Shown piece after piece: positions 26,687 to 35,589 of a stretch of DNA of 64,000 bases. The notes beneath the pieces were generated by a model. It saw nothing but the letters and a program-made list of their open reading frames with translations. It did no database searches and had not been told where the DNA came from. Source of the DNA: an uncultured Bacteroidales bacterium (lineage in GTDB: Bacteria > Bacteroidota > Bacteroidia > Bacteroidales > Muribaculaceae); contig CASENC010000007.1 in the NCBI GenBank assembly GCA_949289215.1, positions 82,225-146,224 on the forward strand, in the 5' to 3' direction. Both the position numbers and the translations under genes were made by a program. How positions within the stretch are numbered: the stretch's first letter is position 1; every line of letters starts with the position of its first letter.

Positions 26687-27505
26687 ATGGACATACGACA
26701 AAACAACAAGCCCAAGAAAGGCAACATTGCCTTATACTTGATTTTAATTATCGCTGTTATTTCCATAATGGCATCGTTGAAACATTGCGTCACGCCTAAT
26801 GCCACAACTGTAAACAGCAACAATGACACCATAAATATCGCAATCGAATATTCACCATTGTCGCTTTATACCTATGACGACACCTTGGGTGGTTTCAGCT
26901 ATGATTTCATGAGACTGGTGGAGAACGTATCTCGGCACAAATTTATATTCCACCCGATTGTCACCCTTGAAAGCACTCTCGCCGACCTTGACAATGGCAA
27001 ATACGACATAGTTATCGCTCAATTCCCTTCAACCCGGGAAAACAAAGCCAAATATGCCTTCTCCGATGCCCTGCACATCGACCGCCAAGTACTTATACAA
27101 CTGAAAGACAGTTGCGGAAACATCAGCGTGAAATCGCAACTCGATTTAGCCCACGACACAATATATGTAATCAAAGGTTCACCCATGCATTCCCGTCTTG
27201 CAAACCTTGGCAGGGAAATAGGCGACACCATATATATAGCCGAAGATGCCATTTATGGCCCCGAACAACTATTCTTACGCATAGCCACAGGCGAAATAAG
27301 ATATGCGGTGATTAACGAATCTATTGCAGCACAACTTGCCAAATTGTATCCCAATGTGGATTACAGCACCGAAATAAGTTTCTCACAATTCCAACCCGCG
27401 ATATTGCGTGCAACCGATACCGTGATGCGCGACAGCCTGAATATGTGGATAAAATCGGTCAAAATGTCCAGGGCATACACGTCGCTGCAATCACGCTATT
27501 TTTAA
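26687..27505 (+). CDS. Membrane-anchored solute-binding-like protein (MltF N-domain type)
   Basis: This 272-residue protein has one N-terminal membrane segment (about 14-31) and a family 3 solute-binding fold (about 48-272). The pattern from INIAIEYSPLSLYTYDDTLGGFSYD through GKYDIVIAQFPSTRENKAKY parallels the N-terminal half of the MltF protein at 37675-39075. It has no lytic transglycosylase domain. It may bind a peptidoglycan fragment or small molecule in the periplasm. It follows the putative porin gene closely, so the two could form an uptake pair. Its end overlaps the convergent lipoprotein gene by four bases. Confidence 0.75.
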   Translation: MDIRQNNKPKKGNIALYLILIIAVISIMASLKHCVTPNATTVNSNNDTINIAIEYSPLSLYTYDDTLGGFSYDFMRLVENVSRHKFIFHPIVTLESTLADLDNGKYDIVIAQFPSTRENKAKYAFSDALHIDRQVLIQLKDSCGNISVKSQLDLAHDTIYVIKGSPMHSRLANLGREIGDTIYIAEDAIYGPEQLFLRIATGEIRYAVINESIAAQLAKLYPNVDYSTEISFSQFQPAILRATDTVMRDSLNMWIKSVKMSRAYTSLQSRYF

Positions 27506-28128
27506 AATTCTTTATCGATTACGGCCCAAAAACCTTCGGTGCCACCTTGCAACGTAACAAGATACCACGCGGTAGCGGCTGTTTCTTTGTATAAGGTGAC
27601 ATCGGCCACTTGCTGTTTTATTCCATTTATTTTCACATCAGACGGCATATTCCCCCTTTTCCATGACAAAGCGACCCTTTCCCCCGTGCTTATATCCACA
27701 AATTCCATTCTGCCATTATTTTGTGTTACCAGTATTCCGGGTTCGCCATACACCAACGAAATGCCGTTACCCGAAATTCTCATTGTGTTATCGCCCAATT
27801 TTTCACCAATATTTGCCATAAGGCTGTCTTTCACAGTCACAGTACATATCAAATCACTAAATTGAGTCAAAAACATCACTTCGGCCACACCCTCTTCTTT
27901 AGCAGTCAATATGGCTTTTCGCCCGTTTCGGCGCGCCGTTACTACACTTTCATCACTGCTTCTGACAGCAAAATCAAGTTCACCTGTAACAACGACCTCC
28001 GTTTCATCGCCAGGCAATAACTTTACCGAATATTGCGACAACGAAAATTCTATAGACGGATTTTTGGAACAGGAAAGCACCATGAATCCCAAAAATAACG
28101 ACATTATTGCACGCTTTACCATCGACAT
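27502..28128 (-). CDS. Lipoprotein with Big2-like domain
   Basis: This 208-residue protein has a signal peptide ending in a lipobox (LSC at about 18-20). Residues 28-100 read like a bacterial immunoglobulin-like group 2 fold: KLLPGDETEVVVTG, SSDESVVTA and EGVAEVMF. The rest is an unrecognised beta-rich domain. It is the last gene of an apparent cls / endonuclease I / lipoprotein operon, one base after the nuclease stop. Function is unknown. Confidence 0.7.
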   Translation of the reverse strand: MSMVKRAIMSLFLGFMVLSCSKNPSIEFSLSQYSVKLLPGDETEVVVTGELDFAVRSSDESVVTARRNGRKAILTAKEEGVAEVMFLTQFSDLICTVTVKDSLMANIGEKLGDNTMRISGNGISLVYGEPGILVTQNNGRMEFVDISTGERVALSWKRGNMPSDVKINGIKQQVADVTLYKETAATAWYLVTLQGGTEGFWAVIDKEF

Positions 28129-28129
28129 A

Positions 28130-29176
28130 TCATCTCACCTCTATGGTTACCTTGCCTTTCATCTCACCTATCGAAAATCTCAATTCATGTGAACCTATTC
28201 CCAGGGTGCTTGCCGGTATGCAATCACCGGCCACTGCACTGCCATTCACGCTCCAAACGGCACCACTTGGCACATAATTGCTCCGCAACCATACGGTATC
28301 TTCAAGCACATACGTTGAACGCAAATATCCTGCGATTTCTCCATCGCCGCCACCGGTATTATAACTAAACGGAACATCAATCGCTTCTCCCCAAATGTGG
28401 TCGGCAAGCCGTGGATAATCCACAAAGGGATTTCGGTTGCCCTGCTTTCTATATACCACATCATTACGTTCCTGCTCTTTAAGGCTTACAGGGTCTGATT
28501 GGTGCCACGAAAGCAGCAATTCCGCAGCCCGCCTGTTAAATACCGGATATGCACCTTCAAGAAACAAATTCCAAGACTGTCCGTACCACACCTGCTCACC
28601 GCCATAGCAAGCAGCCACATACATCAGTACCCTGGCGATATCCCCTTTATATTCATCACACGGTTCGTATGCCCGAAAAACAGTTCCGTCAATATTTGCG
28701 CCGCCAATGGTTATAATCCCGTTGTCAAATGTAGCATTATCCACTTTCCATGGAACCAATCCTCTTTTATCCTCGGCCACAACATCCCGGCACGGGAACA
28801 CATTATGCAAATCCAGTGACATGTCCATTGAATAAGGCATCTTGTCTCCTATCCACTCGGGATATACCACATGACAACACTCCATGCCGGCCGGAGCACC
28901 TCCATCTAATGGAAAACTTGCTATATCAGGCGAAAACATATCCCACACAGTGCCATCGCCACGCCTGTCGGTTTCATTGAAAACACTCCAAATGACATTT
29001 TCATCAAATTGCGGCATCACACTTTCGTGATTGCGCACTGCCACCCTTAATGCTGCCATCAATTCTTCGCCCGACAATCCTACCAACGAACCGGGATAAT
29101 ATGCTTCGCCCCCGTCACTGCGAACAGGCAATGCGGCAATAACGAACATGACCAACAATGCTATTCCCCTGCACAT
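28130..29176 (-). CDS. Secreted endonuclease I family protein
   Basis: This 348-residue protein has a signal peptide (about 1-20) and the Endonuclease_1 fold of beta-beta-alpha-metal nucleases such as EndA and Vvn. Family motifs are visible: a CHVVYPEW block corresponding to the catalytic EHVWPxSW region, DLHNVFP, GDIARVLMYVA, LLLSWHQSDPVS and QGNRNPFVDYP. The usual Glu-His at the catalytic histidine is Cys-His here. The C-terminal 60 residues form a beta-rich extension. It would degrade extracellular or periplasmic DNA. It lies 11 bases after cls and just before a lipoprotein gene. Confidence 0.88.
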   Translation of the reverse strand: MCRGIALLVMFVIAALPVRSDGGEAYYPGSLVGLSGEELMAALRVAVRNHESVMPQFDENVIWSVFNETDRRGDGTVWDMFSPDIASFPLDGGAPAGMECCHVVYPEWIGDKMPYSMDMSLDLHNVFPCRDVVAEDKRGLVPWKVDNATFDNGIITIGGANIDGTVFRAYEPCDEYKGDIARVLMYVAACYGGEQVWYGQSWNLFLEGAYPVFNRRAAELLLSWHQSDPVSLKEQERNDVVYRKQGNRNPFVDYPRLADHIWGEAIDVPFSYNTGGGDGEIAGYLRSTYVLEDTVWLRSNYVPSGAVWSVNGSAVAGDCIPASTLGIGSHELRFSIGEMKGKVTIEVR

Positions 29177-29187
29177 ACATTATATAA

Positions 29188-30612
29188 TTAAAGTACCGGG
29201 CTTAACAGACGTACCACCGACTCACAAACTTTTTCAGACAACGGGCGTTTTCGCCATATACTTGGCAATATTCGCAGGCAATCCCGTTGGTCGGCCATAA
29301 ATATGTCGGCCATGCGCTTGTTTACATCCCGGCTATACATAAATATGTTACACTCAAAATTATGCTCGAAACTACGGAAATCGAAATTCGTTGACCCTGT
29401 CGTAGAAAACTCATCATCCACAAGCAGTGTCTTCGCGTGCAACATTCCTTTATTGTACAAATAAATTTTTATCCCGGCCTTGATACATTCCGACACATAG
29501 GAAAACGATGCAAGGCGCAGCATTGCCGAATCAGACTTGCGCGGTATCATTATCCTCACATCCACCTTGGCAAGTGCCGCAGCCTGCAATGCCTTCAACA
29601 GGCTCTCGGTGGGCAGGAAATATGGAGTCTGAATGTATATGCGTTTTTTTGCATTGCCTATTATCTTCAGGAACAACATCAATATATTTCCCCATCTGCT
29701 TGTAGGGCCGCTCGATACCAATTGCACTCCTACTTCATCATTATCCTTTACATTCCACTGCCTTACATTCTCGGTAAGCAACGGCCGCCCCATAAAATTC
29801 CAGTCAACGGCAAAATTATACTGCAATCCGGCAACGGCAGGACCCTGCACACGCAAATGCGTGTCACGCCACGGGCCGAAACCAAGGCCCTCGACATAAC
29901 GGTCGGCAACATTCATGCCGCCTATATATCCACACTCGCCATCTATTATCGATATTTTCCTGTGGTTACGCCAATTAATCCTTGTTGCCAATTGTGGAAA
30001 TGTGACCTTCATAAATGGCAATGCCTCCACGCCCCTTTCCCGCATACCGGCAAAAAAACTTTCCTTCGCCTTGAACGACCCCACATGATCGTAAATCACG
30101 CGCACTTTTACACCTTCGGCAGCCTTTGCCACGAGCAAATCCCTAATTTCATGCCCAAGCTTGTCGTCCTCAAAAATATAAAACTGAATGTTTATGTATT
30201 TCCGGGCACTCGCTATATCGCGTTTGAATTGTTCAAACAGCTTGTTACAATCGGTAAAAATTTCAATGTCATTTCCCGGGAAATATCTCGCACCAGTTAA
30301 CGAGGTGGCTAATTTTATCTCCTGCTTACATTCAAGGCTTAACGGCAGCCGTGTTTCATCGATAATCTTATACGGCTCCATGCGGCGCAGTTTCTTTTTG
30401 TTTTTATTTGAAATGAGCCTTTTGCTTTTTAAACTGCGACCGAAAAACACATACAGCCCCACCCCTATCACAGGCAACAGCAACAACACCGTTATCCAGG
30501 CCAATGATTTCACCGGATTGCGATTTTCCGAAACAACCACGCCAATGATGCTGAATACCGTTATTATATAAATAACGACAAACACCGTCAAAGACCATTC
30601 CTGTATCGACAT
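29188..30612 (-). CDS. cls: Cardiolipin synthase
   Basis: This 474-residue phospholipase D-family enzyme condenses two phosphatidylglycerols into cardiolipin and glycerol at the inner membrane. Two N-terminal hydrophobic segments (about 7-27 and 37-57) anchor it. Two HKD motifs are intact: His217-Lys219-Asp224 and His392-Lys394-Asp399, each followed by the conserved Gly/Ser-Asn pattern. Length is normal. It heads a short operon with the endonuclease I gene. Confidence 0.94.
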   Translation of the reverse strand: MSIQEWSLTVFVVIYIITVFSIIGVVVSENRNPVKSLAWITVLLLLPVIGVGLYVFFGRSLKSKRLISNKNKKKLRRMEPYKIIDETRLPLSLECKQEIKLATSLTGARYFPGNDIEIFTDCNKLFEQFKRDIASARKYINIQFYIFEDDKLGHEIRDLLVAKAAEGVKVRVIYDHVGSFKAKESFFAGMRERGVEALPFMKVTFPQLATRINWRNHRKISIIDGECGYIGGMNVADRYVEGLGFGPWRDTHLRVQGPAVAGLQYNFAVDWNFMGRPLLTENVRQWNVKDNDEVGVQLVSSGPTSRWGNILMLFLKIIGNAKKRIYIQTPYFLPTESLLKALQAAALAKVDVRIMIPRKSDSAMLRLASFSYVSECIKAGIKIYLYNKGMLHAKTLLVDDEFSTTGSTNFDFRSFEHNFECNIFMYSRDVNKRMADIFMADQRDCLRILPSIWRKRPLSEKVCESVVRLLSPVL

Positions 30613-30719
30613 ATTACCTATGAAACAAATTAGTTATTTTTCTTGGCTAAGATAACTATTTTTCATTCCTTTCGCCACATATACCGACATAATTTATTTC
30701 GCCTGCATAATATTTTAAC

Positions 30720-30758
30720 AAAAAGCCCGGCACATTCATCAAAATGTACCGGACTTTT
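30720..30758 (-). terminator. Terminator of nrdJ
   Basis: A 16-bp stem (30721-30736 with 30743-30758) has two positions that are G-U wobbles only when read on the minus strand, and mismatches on the plus strand. It is followed on the minus strand by five T. It therefore belongs to nrdJ, whose stop is about 30 bases away. Confidence 0.8.
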
Positions 30759-30786
30759 CTCAATTAGTAATTGATATTATGACAGA

Positions 30787-33321
30787 TTACCCGCACTTCG
30801 ATGTTCCACACGACGTGCATATGAGGCAACCTTCCTGGTATATCAACGTTTCCTGCCCGCATTTGGGACACTTCTGCCCACTGGCCTTGAACCCATTGGG
30901 CAAGTATTTCTTCAGGGCACGTTCTACACCCATTTTCCACGTATTTATCGACTGGTTGTCGAGTTCAAGACTACCTATGAGTTTCAACACCTGGTCGATG
31001 GGCATTCCATAACGCAACACGCCCGAAATCAATTTGGCATAATTCCAGAATTCCGGATTGAATTTTTCCGACAATCCCTCAATAGTGGTCTTATAACCGC
31101 GCTTATTGATAAACTGGAAGTCGTAACGCTTGTTTCCGTGTTCATCTATAGCCTTGATTATCTTACCCTTGGTTACCGATTTGGGGCAGAATATGCCTTC
31201 ATCGTCATCGGCCAATCCGGTAAATATTTCATAGGGGCGGTCGTTTATCAATCCTATGAATGCAATCCATTTCTCCTTGTTGTTCTGGAACCTCACAACA
31301 TCGGCTTCGAGTTCTATCGGACGCTTCAGTATATGTTCCTCATCGGCTATGTAATGCCCCTTCTTTTCTTCTTTCTTGGTTGAAAGCAACACACCCGAAC
31401 GCGACCCGTCACGATAAACCGTGCAGCCTTTGCACCCCACTTTCCATGCTTCCACATAAAGGTCGTTGACAAGTTCTTCCGAAACATCGCTTGGCAAATT
31501 GATGGTTACACTTATCGAGTGGTCCACCCATTTTTGTATGCGGCCCTGCATTCTCACCTTGGCAAGCCAGTCAATGTCATTCGACGTGGCTTTATAATAC
31601 GGCGATTTGGCAACAATTTCGTCAAGCTCGGCTTGGGTATAATTATCTTTTATTTCAATTCCTACCGACTTCATCCACGTGATGAACTTGTGGTGGTAAA
31701 CTATGTATTCCTCGAAACTGTCGCCTGTTTCATCGGTATAATCCACATGGGCATCGGGATCATTGGGATTAACCTTGCGGCGGCGCTTATACACCGGCAG
31801 GAACACAGGTTCTATGCCCGATGTGGTTTGCGTCATGAGGCTGGTTGTGCCTGTCGGAGCTATCGTCAGGCACGCAATATTGCGGCGGCCATATTTCACC
31901 ATCTCTTCATACAATCCCGGATCGGCTTCTTTCAAGCGGTTCACAAACGGGTTGTTCCGCTCCCTTTCGGCATCGTATATCTCAAATGCACCACGCTCTT
32001 TCGCCATCACCACCGACGATCCATAAGCAGCTATTGCAAGTGCCCTGTGCACACTTTCCGAAAAATCGGTGGCTTCATCACTGCCATACACAAATCCCAT
32101 GGCGGCAATCATGTCGCCTTCGGCAGTAGTTCCCACTCCGGTACGGCGTCCTTTCAACGTCTTACCCTTGATTTTTTCCCACAAGTGCAACTCGGTTTCC
32201 TTCACTTCCATGGTTTCCGGGTCGCTGTTTATCTTGTCGATGATTTTGTCGATTTTCTCCATTTCAAGGTCAATGATATCATCCATCAACCGTTGCGCAC
32301 AAGCCACGTGCTTTTTGAACAAATCATAATCAAATGCGGCCTTGCTTGTAAATGGATTCTTGACATATGAATACAGATTTATTGCAATCAGGCGGCAGCT
32401 GTCATACGGGCACAACGGAATTTCACCGCACGGATTTGTAGATATGGTTCGGAACCCTAAGTCGGCATAACAATCGGGCAACGACTCCCTCACAATGGTA
32501 TCCCAGAACAGTACACCCGGCTCCGCACTTTTCCATGCATTATGCACAATCTTGTGCCACAGCGTGGCTGCATCAATCTCTTTCTTGTATTTAGGCTCTG
32601 CGGCATCAACAGGATATTGCTGCAAATATTTTTCACCATTGATAGCCGCTTCCATAAACTCATCATCTATTCGCACCGACACGTTGGCTCCGGTCACGCG
32701 TCCTTCAGTCATCTTTGCGTCGATGAATGCTTCCGAGTCGGGATGCTTAATGCTTACCGTCAACATCAACGCCCCACGGCGGCCATCCTGGGCAACTTCA
32801 CGCGTGGAATTGGAATAACGCTCCATAAACGGCACAAGCCCGGTAGAAGTCAATGCCGAATTTTTTACCGGTGAACCTTTGGGCCTTATGTGCGACAAGT
32901 CATGCCCTACGCCTCCGCGACGCTTCATCAGTTGCACCTGCTCCTCGTCAATCTTTATTATTCCGCCATAAGAATCGGGTGAACCATCAAGCCCTACCAC
33001 AAAACAGTTTGAAAGCGACCCAAGCTGATATTCGTTTCCTATACCGGCCATGGGGCTTCCCTGTGGTACTATATATTTGAACCCTTTTAATAAGTCGAAA
33101 ATTTCTTCTTCGCTCATGGGATTGGGGTATTTTTTTTCGATACGTGCCAATTCCGATGCCAATCGATGGTGCATATCATCGGGTGTCAATTCATATATAT
33201 TACCATATGAATCCTTCAAGGCATACTTGCTCGCCCATACTCGCGCAGCAAGCTCGTCGCCATTAAAATACTCCTTCGTGGCAGCAAATGCCTCCTCGTA
33301 GGTATAAGTTTTTTTATCCAT
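30787..33321 (-). CDS. nrdJ: Adenosylcobalamin-dependent ribonucleoside-diphosphate reductase (class II)
   Basis: This 844-residue oxygen-independent reductase makes deoxyribonucleotides using a radical generated from coenzyme B12. The first active-site Cys is in SLSNCFV. The catalytic loop NPCGEIPL carries the radical Cys at about residue 298 and the Glu two residues later. The terminal region has the CPKCG and CLICTSCG cysteine pairs used for re-reduction and zinc binding. The absence of a separate small-subunit gene next to it fits class II. The gene looks monocistronic. No cobalamin riboswitch was seen upstream. Confidence 0.94.
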   Translation of the reverse strand: MDKKTYTYEEAFAATKEYFNGDELAARVWASKYALKDSYGNIYELTPDDMHHRLASELARIEKKYPNPMSEEEIFDLLKGFKYIVPQGSPMAGIGNEYQLGSLSNCFVVGLDGSPDSYGGIIKIDEEQVQLMKRRGGVGHDLSHIRPKGSPVKNSALTSTGLVPFMERYSNSTREVAQDGRRGALMLTVSIKHPDSEAFIDAKMTEGRVTGANVSVRIDDEFMEAAINGEKYLQQYPVDAAEPKYKKEIDAATLWHKIVHNAWKSAEPGVLFWDTIVRESLPDCYADLGFRTISTNPCGEIPLCPYDSCRLIAINLYSYVKNPFTSKAAFDYDLFKKHVACAQRLMDDIIDLEMEKIDKIIDKINSDPETMEVKETELHLWEKIKGKTLKGRRTGVGTTAEGDMIAAMGFVYGSDEATDFSESVHRALAIAAYGSSVVMAKERGAFEIYDAERERNNPFVNRLKEADPGLYEEMVKYGRRNIACLTIAPTGTTSLMTQTTSGIEPVFLPVYKRRRKVNPNDPDAHVDYTDETGDSFEEYIVYHHKFITWMKSVGIEIKDNYTQAELDEIVAKSPYYKATSNDIDWLAKVRMQGRIQKWVDHSISVTINLPSDVSEELVNDLYVEAWKVGCKGCTVYRDGSRSGVLLSTKKEEKKGHYIADEEHILKRPIELEADVVRFQNNKEKWIAFIGLINDRPYEIFTGLADDDEGIFCPKSVTKGKIIKAIDEHGNKRYDFQFINKRGYKTTIEGLSEKFNPEFWNYAKLISGVLRYGMPIDQVLKLIGSLELDNQSINTWKMGVERALKKYLPNGFKASGQKCPKCGQETLIYQEGCLICTSCGTSKCG

Positions 33322-33358
33322 GATAGATTATGAGATTTGTGATATTGATTTCGCTGCA

Positions 33359-33388
33359 CAAAGATATATAATTAAAACAATACAACAA
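33359..33388 (-). promoter_or_regulatory. Predicted promoter of nrdJ
   Basis: On the minus strand TATCTTTG (33359-33366) is preceded at 19 bases by TTG (33386-33388). The leader would be about 35 bases, too short for a riboswitch. Confidence 0.55.
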
Positions 33389-33580
33389 CTACGATGCCGT
33401 ATTTTTTTAAAAAGTTTTCCATTTAAAAAATCAAATCATTGATTATCAATATATTAATTTTACGCCTATTCAAATTTGTTTTCCAATAATAAAATTCAAG
33501 CACCCATACAACATTTTTATGTTTCACAACATATCTTAAAATTGTATCTGTCATAATGCTCAATATACATATTTATTTTA

Positions 33581-33588
33581 TATTTTTG
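33581..33588 (+). promoter_or_regulatory. Predicted -7 element of the small lipoprotein gene
   Basis: TATTTTTG matches the consensus and lies 23 bases before the ATG at 33612. The A/T-rich stretch between here and nrdJ otherwise holds nothing recognisable. Confidence 0.45.
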
Positions 33589-33611
33589 CACCGACTAAAA
33601 TTTCATATAAG

Positions 33612-33980
33612 ATGAAAAACATCCTTGGCATAATAGCAACTATTATATTATTATCGACACTCTTCTCCTGCAGTAAAGATTTCAAAGTTACATATCTTGA
33701 AATATGCCCCGGAGAATTGACGACAACCATCGACGACACTTTGCAAATGACATTCTCCATTGTATATGAAGGCGGAAATTTCGAGGACCCCGACCTCATA
33801 CAAGTCGAATGGAACAGTTCAAATACCGACATTGTTGAAGTAAGTGATTCAGGCTTGCTCGTGACCAAGGCTGTCGGCATTGCCGACATAACGGTTTCTT
33901 GCCAAGACATGAGTTCGACTTGCAATGTCACAGTCATCGACACTGCAAGTCAAGACCCTGCTTTGCCCGAAATCAAATAA
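33612..33980 (+). CDS. Small Big2-like lipoprotein
   Basis: This 122-residue protein has a signal peptide with lipobox FSC (Cys20), followed by a single immunoglobulin-like domain with the Big2 wording WNSSNTDIVEVSDSGLLVTK and GIADITVSC. It has no partner domain. Its 3' end overlaps the convergent CBM9-like gene by eight bases. The function is unknown; a surface or periplasmic structural role is possible. Confidence 0.7.
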   Translation: MKNILGIIATIILLSTLFSCSKDFKVTYLEICPGELTTTIDDTLQMTFSIVYEGGNFEDPDLIQVEWNSSNTDIVEVSDSGLLVTKAVGIADITVSCQDMSSTCNVTVIDTASQDPALPEIK

Positions 33981-34647
33981 AATTAATCTTGCCGAAAAAT
34001 TCCGGATGATGAAAATCAGGAGCCGGAGTATCGATTGGAGCCCAGCTCAAATAGTGCGGCAAGCTCATCTTTGCTCCGCACTTGTAAAAATTGCCCAATA
34101 TATATTCAGGTAAATTGGTAGCATCAAGTCCTACCAGCTTAAATGGTATGGCCACTGTCAAGTTCCACGCAAACACGCCCTCCATTTCCTCAAACGGGCG
34201 GGTACCACACGAGGCATAACGCTTTATGGTGGCAATTTCATCATCAGTCAGACGTGTCGGATTGCTTCTTGTTACACGATGCGATGCATTGACAGTCCCG
34301 ATGCAATTAAATTCAAAATTCCAATATTCGTCACTGCCGGGCAACTTCATGAAAAATTCCACACAACTGTCGTCGGCGACAGGTGAATTGTTCTTGTAAT
34401 TCACGGCACGCAAATAATTACCCCTCACGAAATAATCGATGAAAATGGCGCTGTCCGAACGTCCGACAGTAAACACCGTGACAGGATGATACGGGAAAGA
34501 TTCGGCCCAATTACGGCAAGCTATCGAATATTTCTCGGCCTCAAGTTCCAGGAAATCGCCCACTTCCTCGATATTTATCTCATTCAACTTGGGGAAATAC
34601 CTTACATTTATTTCATTCACGTTTTCCATATTATTCAGTTTTATCAT
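33973..34647 (-). CDS. CBM9-like (family 9-like carbohydrate-binding) protein
   Basis: This 224-residue protein lacks a signal peptide. Its pattern (VGRSDSAIFIDYFVRG, DDSCVEFFMKL, YWNFEFNCIGTV, then FAWNLTVAIPFKLVGL and GNFYKCG) matches the carbohydrate-binding family 9-like proteins of Bacteroidetes. The ligand is unknown. The start overlaps the stop of the LysE gene as ATGA, which supports the chosen start and translational coupling. Confidence 0.75.
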   Translation of the reverse strand: MIKLNNMENVNEINVRYFPKLNEINIEEVGDFLELEAEKYSIACRNWAESFPYHPVTVFTVGRSDSAIFIDYFVRGNYLRAVNYKNNSPVADDSCVEFFMKLPGSDEYWNFEFNCIGTVNASHRVTRSNPTRLTDDEIATIKRYASCGTRPFEEMEGVFAWNLTVAIPFKLVGLDATNLPEYILGNFYKCGAKMSLPHYLSWAPIDTPAPDFHHPEFFGKINFI

Positions 34648-35285
34648 GACAAATAATTAAACACGCCCATCACAAGTCCCACAAGCGACATTATAAGAAT
34701 TATGGCACCTATTATGCGATTTACAAGCCACATACTGCGCAAATTAAAATGCGACCGCACGGCATTCACAAAAAATGTTATCACAAACCACCACGATATT
34801 GCCCCAATAAAAATAAACAAATATCCCAGCAAGTAATGGTGCACGCCATATTCGGGCAACATAAAATTAAATCGCGCATATAAGCCTATTATAAGGAACA
34901 ATATAAGCGGATTAGACACCGTGAACAAGAAACCGGTAACCAAATCCTGTAAATAGCTCTTCTTCTTGTCTTTCAGCCGCCTGAGTGTACGCACCGGATT
35001 GCGCCGCAACAAATATAATGCAAACACAAGCAACACAATGCTGCCTGCTATCTGCAAAGGATTTTGATTTGCCTCAATGAAATCTATAACAATCGACAAA
35101 CCAAGCCCGGCAAGTAACGAATACATCAAGTCGGAAATTGCAGCCCCCAATCCGGTATAAAAACCTGCCCAACGCCCCTTGTTCATGGTACGCTGTATGC
35201 ACAACACTCCCACCGGACCCATTGGGGCAGAAATCAATATACCGATTACAAAACCGCGCAATATTATATATAGGATTAACTCCAT
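34644..35285 (-). CDS. LysE/RhtB-family exporter
   Basis: This 213-residue inner-membrane protein has about six hydrophobic segments. The N-terminal motif ISAPMGPVGVLCIQRTMNKGR and the later FTVSNPLILFLIIG are typical of the LysE translocator family, which exports amino acids or related compounds. The substrate cannot be inferred. It is cotranscribed with the CBM9-like gene. Confidence 0.88.
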   Translation of the reverse strand: MELILYIILRGFVIGILISAPMGPVGVLCIQRTMNKGRWAGFYTGLGAAISDLMYSLLAGLGLSIVIDFIEANQNPLQIAGSIVLLVFALYLLRRNPVRTLRRLKDKKKSYLQDLVTGFLFTVSNPLILFLIIGLYARFNFMLPEYGVHHYLLGYLFIFIGAISWWFVITFFVNAVRSHFNLRSMWLVNRIIGAIILIMSLVGLVMGVFNYLS

Positions 35286-35314
35286 CTGTCAATTCAAAAT
35301 CTTGTTCAGAAAAC

Positions 35315-35523
35315 AAAGTTAGTGCAAGTCGAGCGCAATTGCAAATCATGCTTGCATGATTTTGCTTTTTGCCGAGACGAAGCCTGACTTATCAAAAGTT
35401 AGTGCAAGTCGAGCGCAATTGCAAATCATGCTTGCATGATTTTGCTTTTTGCCGAGACGAAGCCTGACTTATCAAAGTTAGTGCATGTCGAGCGCAATTG
35501 CAAATCATGCTTGCATGATTTTG
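35315..35523. repeat. Tandem intergenic repeat, about 80 bp, 2.6 copies
   Basis: Two full units (starting at 35315 and 35395) and a truncated third (from 35474) are nearly identical, with periods of 80 and 79 bases. Each unit holds a 9-bp palindrome (35343-35351 with 35354-35362 in the first unit) and the segment GCCGAGACGAAGCC. The repeats fill most of the gap between the divergent LysE and cdsA genes, probably including the regulatory region. The type resembles interspersed repeats of Bacteroidales. No coding potential is seen. Confidence 0.85.
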
Positions 35524-35589
35524 TAAAACCACAATCATCGGCATATTTTTCACTCATGCAGCTTGCTGAATTTTGAACATACCGGAATT

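Noticed and set aside
33322-33611. Cobalamin riboswitch upstream of the B12-dependent reductase
   Set aside because: The predicted leader is about 35 bases and no B12-box-like sequence was seen.
35315-35523. Possible CRISPR array
   Set aside because: The units are about 80 bases and directly adjacent without spacers, and no cas gene is present.
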